DNA from: Gemmobacter serpentinus
GTDB lineage: Bacteria; Pseudomonadota; Alphaproteobacteria; Rhodobacterales; Rhodobacteraceae
Length of the DNA stretch: 64,000 bases
Reading direction: 5' to 3'
Assembly (NCBI RefSeq): GCF_008973825.1
Contig: NZ_WCHR01000018.1
Span: forward strand, 1 to 64,000
Under the pieces are notes generated by a model. That model was not told where the DNA came from, ran no database searches, and was given only the letters and a program-made list of their open reading frames with translations. Numbering within the stretch: position 1 is the stretch's first letter; the number at the start of each line of letters is the position of its first letter. The translations under genes were made by a program, and so were the position numbers. Shown here piece after piece: positions 36,289 to 44,297 of the stretch.

Positions 36289-37317
36289 ATGACACATTCC
36301 CCCATCGCCGCGCCCTATCTGATCTATCTGGGCGATACGCCGATGGCCGAACTGGCCAAGACCGGCGCGGGCCTTGCCTATTGGCGCCCCGAGCGTTGCC
36401 TTGCGCAATTGCGCGAAGCCGGCTGTGCCGCCGATCTGGGGCTGGCGGATATGACTGTCGCGCAGGCGGCTGCGGCAGGCGCGAAGACCATGGTCATCGG
36501 CACCGCCGCCCCGGGCGGGCAATTGCCGCAGAATTGGGTGGCGCGGGTTGTCGAGGCGATGGAGGCGGGCCTTGATATCGCATCGGGCCTGCATGTGCCG
36601 CTGCGCTCCATCCCCGAACTGGCGGCGGCGGCGGATCGCACGGGGCGGTTGCTGCATGACGTGCGCCTGAACCCCGGCCCGTTCCCGATCGCCAATGGCC
36701 TGCCGCGTTCTGGGCGGCGGGTGCTGATGGTCGGCACCGATTGCGCCGTGGGCAAGAAATATTCGGCCCTTGCCATTCACCGTGAACTGGCGGCGCGTGG
36801 CGTGCCCGCCACCTTCCGCGCCACCGGCCAGACCGGCGTGCTGATCGACGGGCACGGCTTTGCCATTGACGCGATTGTGTCGGATTTTCTGGCCGGTGCG
36901 GTCGAGATGCTGACCCCTGCCGCCGCCGCCGATCACTGGGATGTGGTCGAGGGTCAGGGTGCCTTGATCCACCCGGCCTATGCCGGCGTCTCGCTGGGGT
37001 TGCTGCACGGTGCGCAGCCCGAGGCCTTTGTGGTCTGCCATGAGGCCGGGCGCACGGAACTGTCGGGTTTTCCCGGCCACAAGACCGGCACCATTGCCGA
37101 GATCATCGAGCTGACCACGTTGCTCAGCCGCCGCGTCGCGCCCGGGATCCGCTGTGCGGGTATTTGCATCAACACCGTCCGCCTGCCAGAGACCGAGGCG
37201 CGCAAGGTGCTGGCCGAGGCCGAGGCCGCGCACGGCCTTCCCGCCACCGACCCGCTGCGCTTTGGCGTGACGGGGCTTGTCGACCGGCTATTGGGGGCGG
37301 ATGGCGCGGGACGTTGA
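36289..37317 (+). CDS. dgcN: D-glutamate N-acetyltransferase DgcN (DUF1611)
   Basis: This 342-residue protein is of the DUF1611/DgcN family. It has an N-terminal Rossmann-like part (MVIGTAAPGG, GLHVPLRSIPEL) and a P-loop-like segment VGTDCAVGKKYSA near residue 145, followed by TGQTGVLIDG and VVEGQGALIHPAY. DgcN acetylates D-glutamate with acetyl-CoA as the first step of D-glutamate use. It is the last gene of the importer operon. No deacetylase is encoded next to it, so the final conversion to L-glutamate would use a housekeeping enzyme. Confidence 0.83.
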   Translation: MTHSPIAAPYLIYLGDTPMAELAKTGAGLAYWRPERCLAQLREAGCAADLGLADMTVAQAAAAGAKTMVIGTAAPGGQLPQNWVARVVEAMEAGLDIASGLHVPLRSIPELAAAADRTGRLLHDVRLNPGPFPIANGLPRSGRRVLMVGTDCAVGKKYSALAIHRELAARGVPATFRATGQTGVLIDGHGFAIDAIVSDFLAGAVEMLTPAAAADHWDVVEGQGALIHPAYAGVSLGLLHGAQPEAFVVCHEAGRTELSGFPGHKTGTIAEIIELTTLLSRRVAPGIRCAGICINTVRLPETEARKVLAEAEAAHGLPATDPLRFGVTGLVDRLLGADGAGR

Positions 37318-37578
37318 CAGCTTCAGCCGCGCGCGCCCATGATCCGTCGCCCCGCCAGATCGGGGTGATGGATCGATTGGCGGATATGCGCGATGCGGGC
37401 GTGACCCGCCGCTGCTGTGCCGGGCGGGGTCTGCGCCTCTGATCCTTGTGCGCCGTCTTTTGCCGATGATCCTGTGGCGCAGATCATGCGGCCACAGCAG
37501 AGGAGTGCAGAGATGGGCATTCTGCATCTGCCGCCTCTGCGGGTGTGTCCTCTCCTGGCCCATGCCGCGATGCCGGGG

Positions 37579-40500
37579 TCAATGAAAATCCCGGCTTGGA
37601 AACAACCTTCTGGCCTGTTCGCGGGGATGCCGCGCGGTTTGCCTTGTCATATGGCCCCGCGTGGCAAGACCGCCCGAGGCGCGGCGCAGGTGCGGCGGCT
37701 GGCCAAGATGTGACAGACGGGGGGACAGATCCTCGATCTGTTCCGCGATCAGATGCACGACCGGGCCATCGCGTTCGATCCTGCCCCGCACGCGCAACAG
37801 CCGCCCCGACATGACGGCTTTGCGAAACTGTTCATAGATCTTGCGCCAGACCACGACATTGGCCACGCCGGTTTCATCCTCCAATGTCAGGAAAATGACG
37901 CCAGAGGCTGTGCCGGGGCGCTGCCGGGTGATGACCAGACCCGTGAGGGTGATGCGCCCCCGTGCCTGGGCCAATCGATCATGGGGCAGGCTTTCCGGCA
38001 GGTCGGGGCGCAACAACTCCATCGGATGGGCGCGCAGGCTGAGGCGCAGCGCCAGATAATCCTCGATCACCTCCTGGCCCAGCAGCATCCGCGGAAGCGT
38101 CATGCCGGGTTCTGTCCCGCCTTCGCCATCCGTGCCGAACAGGGGCAGGGGTCTGGGCGCGCGCAAGGCCTTTGCTGCCCAAAGCGCATCCCGTCTGTTC
38201 AGCCCAAGGGCGGCAAAGGCATCAGCTTCGGCCAATCGCTCCAGCCGGTCGGGATGGATGCTGGCCCGGCGCCACAGGCTTTCAACATCGCCATAGCCAT
38301 TGCCGCGCGCCGCCACGATCCAATCGGCATCCTCGGCGCGCATCCCCTTGATCTGGCGAAAGCCGAGCCGCAGCGCCAAGGCGCCATCTGCCCTAGGCTC
38401 CAGCGTGCAGTCCCATGCCGAATGGTTGACCGAGACAGGACGCACCTCGACACCGTGTTCGCGGGCATCGCGCACCAATTGGGCCGGGGCATAGAACCCC
38501 ATCGGCTGGGCGTTCAGCAGCGCGCAGGTGAACGCCGCCGGATGATGGCATTTCAGCCAGGCCGATATATAGACCAGCCGGGCAAAGCTGGTGGCGTGAC
38601 TTTCGGGAAAGCCGTAACTGCCAAAGCCCTCGATCTGGGCGAAGCAGCGGGCGGCGAAATCGCCGTCATAGCCATTTGCAATCATCCCGTTGATGAAGCG
38701 GTCACGGAAGCCGCCGATTGTGCCCATCCGCTTGAATGTGGCGAGGCTGCGCCGCAGCCGGTCTGCCTCGGCCGGGGTAAAGCCCGCCGCGACGACGGCG
38801 ATCTGCATGGCCTGTTCCTGAAACAGCGGCACGCCGTAAGTGCGGCCCAGAACCTCCATCATCGCGGGGCCAAGATCTTCGACCGCTTCGCGCTTCCGCC
38901 TGCGGTTCAGGAACGGATGCACCATTCCGCCCTGAATGGGGCCGGGGCGGACAATGGCGACCTCGCAGACCAGATCATAGATGTTGCGGGGCCGCATTCT
39001 TGGCAGAAAGTTCATCTGGGCCCGGCTTTCCACCTGAAACACGCCGATGGCATCGGCCCGGCAAAGCATGTCGTAAACCTTGCTGTCTTCGGCGGGGATA
39101 TTGGCCAGTGTCAGACGCGATCCGCGATGATCTGCCAGCAGGTCAAAAGCCTTGCGAATGGCGGTCAACATGCCAAGGGCCAGCACATCGACCTTCAACA
39201 GCCCAAGCGCGTCAATATCGTCCTTGTCCCATTCGATGATGGTCCGGTCGTCCATCGCCGCATTCTCGATCGGGCACAGCTCGTCCAACCGTCCCTGCGT
39301 GATGACGAAGCCGCCGACATGCTGGGACAGATGTCGGGGAAACCCGATGATTTCCCCGATCAGCCGCAGGGTCAAGGCCACGCGCCGGTCGGCCGGGTTC
39401 AGTCCGGCCTCGCGCAAGCGGCTTTCGTCCGGGGCGGCAGAAGACCAGCCCCAGATCTGCCCGGCCAGCCGCGCAATCACGTCCTGTGACAGACCCATGA
39501 CCTTGCCGACTTCGCGAATGGCGGCGCGGGACCGGAAATGGATGACGACCGCCGTCAGGCCCGCCCTTTCGCGGGTATAGCGCTGATAGATCCACTGGAT
39601 GACCTCTTCGCGGCGCTCATGTTCAAAATCCACGTCAATGTCGGGCGGCTCATCCCGTTCTTTGGAAATGAACCTTTCAAAGATCAGGGTGATGGATTCC
39701 GGCGGCACCTCGGTGATGCCCAGCAGATAGCAGACCACCGAATTGGCCGCCGATCCCCGCCCTTGGCACAGGATGCCCCTGGATCGGGCAAAGGCCACGA
39801 TGTCATGCACGGTCAGGAAATAGGGCGCGTATTTCACCTCGGCGATGAGGCGCAGTTCATGATCCACCCGGTCCAGCGTCCTTTGCGGCGCACCTTGAGG
39901 ATAGCGCCAAAGAATGCCCTCGCGCGCCAGCCGTTCCAGCCGGGTCTGGGCAGGCTCGCCATCCTTTGCCTCGTCAGGATATTGATATCGCAGCTGATCC
40001 AGCCGAAAGGCGCAGGCATCCGCGATCTGCATCGTGCGCCGGATCGCCGCCGGATAGCGATGGAACATCCGTGCCATCTCATCGCCGGATTTCAGCCGCC
40101 GCTCCCCATTGGCCAGACGATGTTCGCCGATGGTGTCGATGGTCAGCCCTTCCCGCAGGCAGGTCAGCACATCTGCCAGCGGGCGGCGGGCCGCGCGATG
40201 CATCATCACTTCGCCAAGGGCAACCATGGGCAGCCCGGAGGATTGTGACAGGCCCGCAAGATGGTTCAGCCGTTCCTGATCCTGTCCGTCATAGACCGGG
40301 GCTGCCCCCAGATAGCACCGCCCGCTGAAACGGTCCGAGATCTGGCGCAGCTCTGCCATGATCTGGGGGCCGCTGATCCTGTCGATATTCAACGGATCGG
40401 GCGGCAGCGCGATCAGGATCATTCCGGCACCCCAGTCCAGCAGGTCGATCCGTGTCAGATGGCATTCCCCCTTTGGCGCGCGCCGCTTGCCCGTGGACAG

Positions 40501-40908
40501 AAGCCGGGTCAATCGCGACCATGCCAAAAGATCTTGGGGCAGGGCCAGCCATTGCACCATGCTGTCGGTCAGGACGAGCCGGGCCCCGGGGATCAGCCGT
40601 GGCAAAGGCGCGTCATCGGCCGTCGCATTGTGTTCGGCCTGTCCATGCGTCAGCCTTTGCCGGCTGGATGTATCCATCACCTGTTGCGAACGGATATCAG
40701 GCCCGGTGCGTTCCGCCTCGGCTCGCAGGCGTGCCAGTTCTTTCAGGGCCGAAAAGGCGCGCACCACACCCGCCACCGAATTGCGGTCGGTGATGGCAAT
40801 GGCGGCAAGGCCAAGTTCGGCCGCACGGGTGACCAGTTCCTCGGGATGCGAGGCCCCGCGCAGAAATGAGAAATTCGAGGTCACGCACAGTTCGGCATAG
40901 GGCGTCAT
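37579..40908 (-). CDS. dnaE2: Error-prone DNA polymerase DnaE2 (ImuC)
   Basis: The 1109-residue protein is a C-family polymerase with a PHP domain at the N-terminus (YAELCVTSNFSFLRGASHPE), the palm motif GRGSAANSVVCYLLGIT with DEPPDIDVDFEHERREEV (cited PDIDVDFEHERR), fingers (GAHTHHH-like region replaced by FLPRMRPRNIYDLVCEVAIV; core PRNIYDL) and an OB-fold near the C-terminus (ITLTGLVITRQRPGTASG). This set is characteristic of DnaE2, which carries out damage-induced translesion synthesis with ImuA and ImuB. It overlaps imuB by 4 bases. It is convergent with the dgc operon. Confidence 0.92.
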   Translation of the reverse strand: MTPYAELCVTSNFSFLRGASHPEELVTRAAELGLAAIAITDRNSVAGVVRAFSALKELARLRAEAERTGPDIRSQQVMDTSSRQRLTHGQAEHNATADDAPLPRLIPGARLVLTDSMVQWLALPQDLLAWSRLTRLLSTGKRRAPKGECHLTRIDLLDWGAGMILIALPPDPLNIDRISGPQIMAELRQISDRFSGRCYLGAAPVYDGQDQERLNHLAGLSQSSGLPMVALGEVMMHRAARRPLADVLTCLREGLTIDTIGEHRLANGERRLKSGDEMARMFHRYPAAIRRTMQIADACAFRLDQLRYQYPDEAKDGEPAQTRLERLAREGILWRYPQGAPQRTLDRVDHELRLIAEVKYAPYFLTVHDIVAFARSRGILCQGRGSAANSVVCYLLGITEVPPESITLIFERFISKERDEPPDIDVDFEHERREEVIQWIYQRYTRERAGLTAVVIHFRSRAAIREVGKVMGLSQDVIARLAGQIWGWSSAAPDESRLREAGLNPADRRVALTLRLIGEIIGFPRHLSQHVGGFVITQGRLDELCPIENAAMDDRTIIEWDKDDIDALGLLKVDVLALGMLTAIRKAFDLLADHRGSRLTLANIPAEDSKVYDMLCRADAIGVFQVESRAQMNFLPRMRPRNIYDLVCEVAIVRPGPIQGGMVHPFLNRRRKREAVEDLGPAMMEVLGRTYGVPLFQEQAMQIAVVAAGFTPAEADRLRRSLATFKRMGTIGGFRDRFINGMIANGYDGDFAARCFAQIEGFGSYGFPESHATSFARLVYISAWLKCHHPAAFTCALLNAQPMGFYAPAQLVRDAREHGVEVRPVSVNHSAWDCTLEPRADGALALRLGFRQIKGMRAEDADWIVAARGNGYGDVESLWRRASIHPDRLERLAEADAFAALGLNRRDALWAAKALRAPRPLPLFGTDGEGGTEPGMTLPRMLLGQEVIEDYLALRLSLRAHPMELLRPDLPESLPHDRLAQARGRITLTGLVITRQRPGTASGVIFLTLEDETGVANVVVWRKIYEQFRKAVMSGRLLRVRGRIERDGPVVHLIAEQIEDLSPRLSHLGQPPHLRRASGGLATRGHMTRQTARHPREQARRLFPSRDFH

Positions 40909-42374
40909 GGAAAGCGCCCCTGTGCATACCAGCCCGGTGCATTGGGCGTGTGGAACAGCCAGAGCCGGGGTCCTTCGGATGTTTCGATGCGCCAGTAATC
41001 GCGGATGCCGCTGCGCCAGGCCGGGTCATCTTGCCACCATTCCGGGGTGATCCGCTCCGGCCCCTGGGCGCGCAGCGTGGAAAAGCGCATGTTGCGCCAG
41101 TGAAATCGGGTGGGCGGATGGCCGCGGGTCTGGCGGACGGGCTCGGGCGGGAAGATCAGGGCCGGGCGGGCCGGGCGGGGGCGATACGGAAAGGGCTGTG
41201 CGTCATGATAGGCGGCGGGCACCACCCGGAAGCTGCGTTCGGGGACAAGGCTGTCGGCGGGCAGGCAGCGCAGGACGTGATCAAAGCCCAGCCGGTTGCC
41301 CAGGCGCGAGAGCAGATCCGACATTTCATCCCCGCCACGGTTCTGCCCGGGCACAATCTGTGCCGGCAGCAGCGGCTCGGTCACCGTGGCGACAAGCCGC
41401 AACATATCAATCCCAAAACCTGCATGGGTGTCATCGATCCCTTTGTGGAACAAAGGGGCGATCCGCGCGGGATCTCGCATCGCGCGCGCCAGGCCGATCT
41501 CAAGCCTGGCGGTGCTGCCGTCCACGCGGCCCAGCTCCAGCCGGATCCGGCGTGCGCCCATATGGGTGGCAGCCAGCTTGTGGCACAGCCGGGTCAACAG
41601 CAGATCCAGCCCCGCCATCACATCTGCCGTCAGCCCGATCGGTTCGGGCAGGCTGATCCTGACCCCGAAATGCGGCGGATCCGGCGGGGCCGCCACCGGC
41701 TCCGGCAAAGAGCCAAGCATCTTGTCCAGTGCCTTCATCACATCGGGGCCGAAACGCCGCACAAGCGGGGCGCGCGGCACCCGGAGCAGATCGGCGATCC
41801 GGGTCAGCCCCAGCCGGTTCAATCCGCCTGCCACATCGGGGGGGATATTCAAGGCGGTCACGGGCAAGGTGCCAAGCTGCTCTGACACCTGGCCATCCAG
41901 AACGATCCCGCCGCCATGCCGCGTCAATGCATGGCCGCCGCTGCGTGTGGGCGCGATGGCCGTCTGGACCGCGATCCCGGCCCGCGCCATCCGGTCGTGA
42001 AGATCATCGCGCAACGCGTCTTCGCCACCGAACAGATGCGCGACCCCGGTGATGTCGGCCACCAGACCATCCGGGCCATCGGCGGCAACCTGTGGTGCAT
42101 ATCGCCCGGCCCATCGGCGCAGGGCCTCCTGCGCGCGGGCCTCCTGCACCGGATCGGCGGGGCGGGTGGCCAGATCCGGCAGGATCGCCCTTGCATCTGC
42201 CAGGCCCATGCCGCGGGACAAGCCGGCGGTTTCGGCGTCAAGATTCAGACAGTGCAGCACATCGGTATTGCCCTGACGTCTTGTCAGCGCGACGGGCCCG
42301 CCCAAGGGGCGGGATCGCAGACTGGTGTCACTCGCCAGTCTCGGAAACCATATGACAAGCAGCCGTCGTGCCAT
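40905..42374 (-). CDS. imuB: ImuB, inactive Y-family polymerase of the mutasome
   Basis: This 489-residue protein has the Y-family scaffold but with catalytic acids replaced: the N-terminal catalytic strand reads LLVIWFPRLASD and the second reads ADITGVAHLFGG, as expected for ImuB, which acts as an adaptor rather than a polymerase. The start at 42374 (MARRLLVIWF) is the conserved one; the open frame continues upstream through imuA. It overlaps imuA by 47 bases. A LexA-type box lies 27 bases upstream of its start. Confidence 0.9.
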   Translation of the reverse strand: MARRLLVIWFPRLASDTSLRSRPLGGPVALTRRQGNTDVLHCLNLDAETAGLSRGMGLADARAILPDLATRPADPVQEARAQEALRRWAGRYAPQVAADGPDGLVADITGVAHLFGGEDALRDDLHDRMARAGIAVQTAIAPTRSGGHALTRHGGGIVLDGQVSEQLGTLPVTALNIPPDVAGGLNRLGLTRIADLLRVPRAPLVRRFGPDVMKALDKMLGSLPEPVAAPPDPPHFGVRISLPEPIGLTADVMAGLDLLLTRLCHKLAATHMGARRIRLELGRVDGSTARLEIGLARAMRDPARIAPLFHKGIDDTHAGFGIDMLRLVATVTEPLLPAQIVPGQNRGGDEMSDLLSRLGNRLGFDHVLRCLPADSLVPERSFRVVPAAYHDAQPFPYRPRPARPALIFPPEPVRQTRGHPPTRFHWRNMRFSTLRAQGPERITPEWWQDDPAWRSGIRDYWRIETSEGPRLWLFHTPNAPGWYAQGRFP

Positions 42375-42897
42375 CCCAATGCAGGGTCCAGAATCCAGAA
42401 GTTCCCTTTTTGTTCTTATTAAGGTTCCAGCGATGACGAGTCGAGTCCGATGGTCCGGCAACCAGATCACATTTCCATCTGGTCTCGGCCGCATTGCTGC
42501 CCTGGCCTGCATGGATCAGCAAAAGCCCTGTTGTCTGCCCTGCCTCGGCGGCCAGTTGCAGCCGTCGACCTGCCGTCAGGGAGAGCGGCTTTGCGGGCTC
42601 TGCGATCACCAGACCGGGGACGGGGCTGCGCAGGGCCTCTTCAGTGGCCCATAGAAGATCGGTTTCCGAGCGGGCCTCGACGATGTGAAGCCGCTCTGCG
42701 ACCCCCGGGGGCAGGCCGCGCGGCATGGGGCGGCTGGCCTGGTGCTGTGACAGGACCCAGAAAAGCGGCCCCGCATGTTGCAGCGTCTGAAACAGCGCGA
42801 AAGTTCTGCGGCCTTCGCCCTCGGCTTCATGCACGCGCGCGGGCGCAAGCAAAAAGGGGGCACCGGGCCCGATGGCAGGATCTGGCAGAATCTTCAC
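42328..42897 (-). CDS. imuA: ImuA-type mutasome protein (short Rhodobacteraceae form)
   Basis: The 189-residue protein carries the C-terminal block typical of ImuA: LWATEEALRSPVPGLVIAEP, LTAGRRLQLAAEAGQTTGLLL, ETRWKCD and GTSGFWTLHWDG. The RecA-like Walker motifs of longer ImuA proteins are missing. I choose the GTG at 42897, because GGAGG lies 6 bases upstream; an ATG at 42966 is the alternative and adds 23 low-complexity residues. The codons for LNKNKKGTS near 42400-42427 are AT-rich and host the LexA-type sequence described separately. Confidence 0.75.
   Translation of the reverse strand: MKILPDPAIGPGAPFLLAPARVHEAEGEGRRTFALFQTLQHAGPLFWVLSQHQASRPMPRGLPPGVAERLHIVEARSETDLLWATEEALRSPVPGLVIAEPAKPLSLTAGRRLQLAAEAGQTTGLLLIHAGQGSNAAETRWKCDLVAGPSDSTRHRWNLNKNKKGTSGFWTLHWDGTTAACHMVSETGE
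42401..42415 (-). promoter_or_regulatory. LexA (SOS) box upstream of imuB
   Basis: GTTC at 42401-42404 and GTTC at 42412-42415 are separated by 7 bases, the exact GTTC-N7-GTTC form of the alphaproteobacterial LexA operator. A third GTTC follows at 42424-42427. The element lies inside the 3' part of imuA, 27 bases upstream of the imuB start. Confidence 0.65.
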
Positions 42898-42950
42898 AAT
42901 CACCCTCCGCGAAGGCCCAAGCCTGCCATCTGGCTGCGGGCGTTGCAACT

Positions 42951-42969
42951 GCGATGCCGGCGGCATCGC
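42951..42969. repeat. Perfect 19-bp palindrome upstream of imuA
   Basis: GCGATGCCG (42951-42959) and CGGCATCGC (42961-42969) flank a single G. It lies 54-72 bases upstream of the chosen imuA start and 76 bases after the LysR gene ends. It could be a terminator stem for the LysR gene (no U-run) or an operator. Confidence 0.4.
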
Positions 42970-43044
42970 GGCTGCCCGCCTGAGGCTGCTTTTCGGGGAT
43001 GCGGCAGGATGCAGAGCAGGGCCTTTGGCGGCCGAACCGCGATC

Positions 43045-44208
43045 TCAGGGGCGGGCGGGCAGATGCTCCAACTCGCCCAGCAGCAGTTTGGCGATCTTGG
43101 CGGCCCGCGCACCCTTGCGCCATGTCAGCAAGACGCGCTGGTCCAACTCGGACGGCAGTGGGATCGAGGGCAGGTCACGACTGCCATGGCTGATATGGGC
43201 GGGCAGCACGCTCAGCAGCCCTTCTTCCTGCACCATCGAGACGATGACGGGCAGGGAATCCACCTCGATCAGCGTGGCGGTCTTGCGCCAGTCCGGGCCT
43301 GCGATGTTTTCGAAATAGGCTTCGGCGCGCTGGCGCAAACCGCTGCGGCGCGACTGCATGACAAGGGGCGTGTGGCGCAGCAGGGTCAACATGCCTTCCC
43401 GCGTGGGGCTGGCCTTGGCCAGCGCGCGTCCGAACAGCGCGACCGGGCCGCGCATCACCTCGGTCTGGTTGTAGGAGCTTTCGCGTAGCCGTGCGTCCAG
43501 AAAGACGCAGTCAAAACGCCCGCTATCCAGCCCTAGCAGCAAATCTTCCGCCAAGGTCGAGACCAGCGAGAAACGCAAGCCGTGGCGCAGGTGCAGCCTT
43601 GCGCCAAGGCGGGCCAGCAGGCGGGACAGATCGCCATCGGCCGAGGCCGGAATCACCGCGCCAAGGCTGGCGGGGCGGTCGGTTTCACGCCGCAGGCTGG
43701 AAGTCAGGCTGCGCCATTCATCCTCAAGCCGGGTGATCTGCGCCAAAAGCCGCTGGCCCTGTGCGGTCGGATTCAGCCCCGTGGCGCTGCGCTCGGCCAC
43801 CTGTCGGCCAAGGCTGCGTTCGATCAGCGCAACCTGTCGTGTCAGCTGCGGCTGACCCAGATCCAGCGATAGCGCCGCCCGCCGGATGGAGCCGATTCTC
43901 AGCACCTGTGCCAGCCGGAACAGCGCCTCGATCCCCACCGATGATTTGGGCAGGCTGTCGCGGTCACAGCCATGGATATCCTGCAAGATCAGTGCGATCC
44001 GCTCGATGGCAGGACGGCAGCGGCGGCCCTCAAGCGTCAGGGCAAGGCCGTCTTCGGTGCGGCGCATCATCACCTGCCCCAGCGTTTCCTCCAGCCGGGA
44101 AACGGCGGTCGAAACGCTGGACAGGGGCTGTGCGGTGGCACGCGCTGCCGCCCGCACACCGCCATGGCGCATGACAAGGCCAGCAAGAATGACGGTGGAG
44201 CTGCGCAT
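43045..44208 (-). CDS. LysR-type regulator with two HTH domains
   Basis: The 387-residue protein has a LysR-like helix-turn-helix at residues ~5-60 (GGVRAAARATAQPLSSVSTA, then LEETLGQVMMRR and LTLEGRR). A second, more canonical one follows at ~92-150 (GSIRRAALSLDLGQPQLTRQ, then ERSLGRQVAERS and LNPTAQG). A substrate-binding domain follows (FSLVSTLAEDLLLGLDSGRF, PLVMQSRRSG, VDSLPVIVSMVQEEGLLSVL). A normal LysR protein is about 300 residues with one HTH. It is divergent from the ergothioneine-type operon, with 89 bases between the starts, so it is the likely regulator. Confidence 0.82.
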   Translation of the reverse strand: MRSSTVILAGLVMRHGGVRAAARATAQPLSSVSTAVSRLEETLGQVMMRRTEDGLALTLEGRRCRPAIERIALILQDIHGCDRDSLPKSSVGIEALFRLAQVLRIGSIRRAALSLDLGQPQLTRQVALIERSLGRQVAERSATGLNPTAQGQRLLAQITRLEDEWRSLTSSLRRETDRPASLGAVIPASADGDLSRLLARLGARLHLRHGLRFSLVSTLAEDLLLGLDSGRFDCVFLDARLRESSYNQTEVMRGPVALFGRALAKASPTREGMLTLLRHTPLVMQSRRSGLRQRAEAYFENIAGPDWRKTATLIEVDSLPVIVSMVQEEGLLSVLPAHISHGSRDLPSIPLPSELDQRVLLTWRKGARAAKIAKLLLGELEHLPARP

Positions 44209-44297
44209 GGCTTCTTCGCATCATGGGTTCATAAAAAGACATATGCCCCAGTTTGAATTGTTCCGCTAGCATTCCCTTCAGATCACGCGAGACTCAG

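Noticed and set aside
37318-37578. Possible small gene or RNA between dgcN and dnaE2
   Set aside because: The 261-base convergent gap shows no clear start, conserved motif or tRNA-like fold.
42897-43044. SOS box upstream of imuA
   Set aside because: I looked for GTTC-N7-GTTC or its complement in this stretch and found only isolated GAAC/GTTC tetramers; the only full match is inside imuA.
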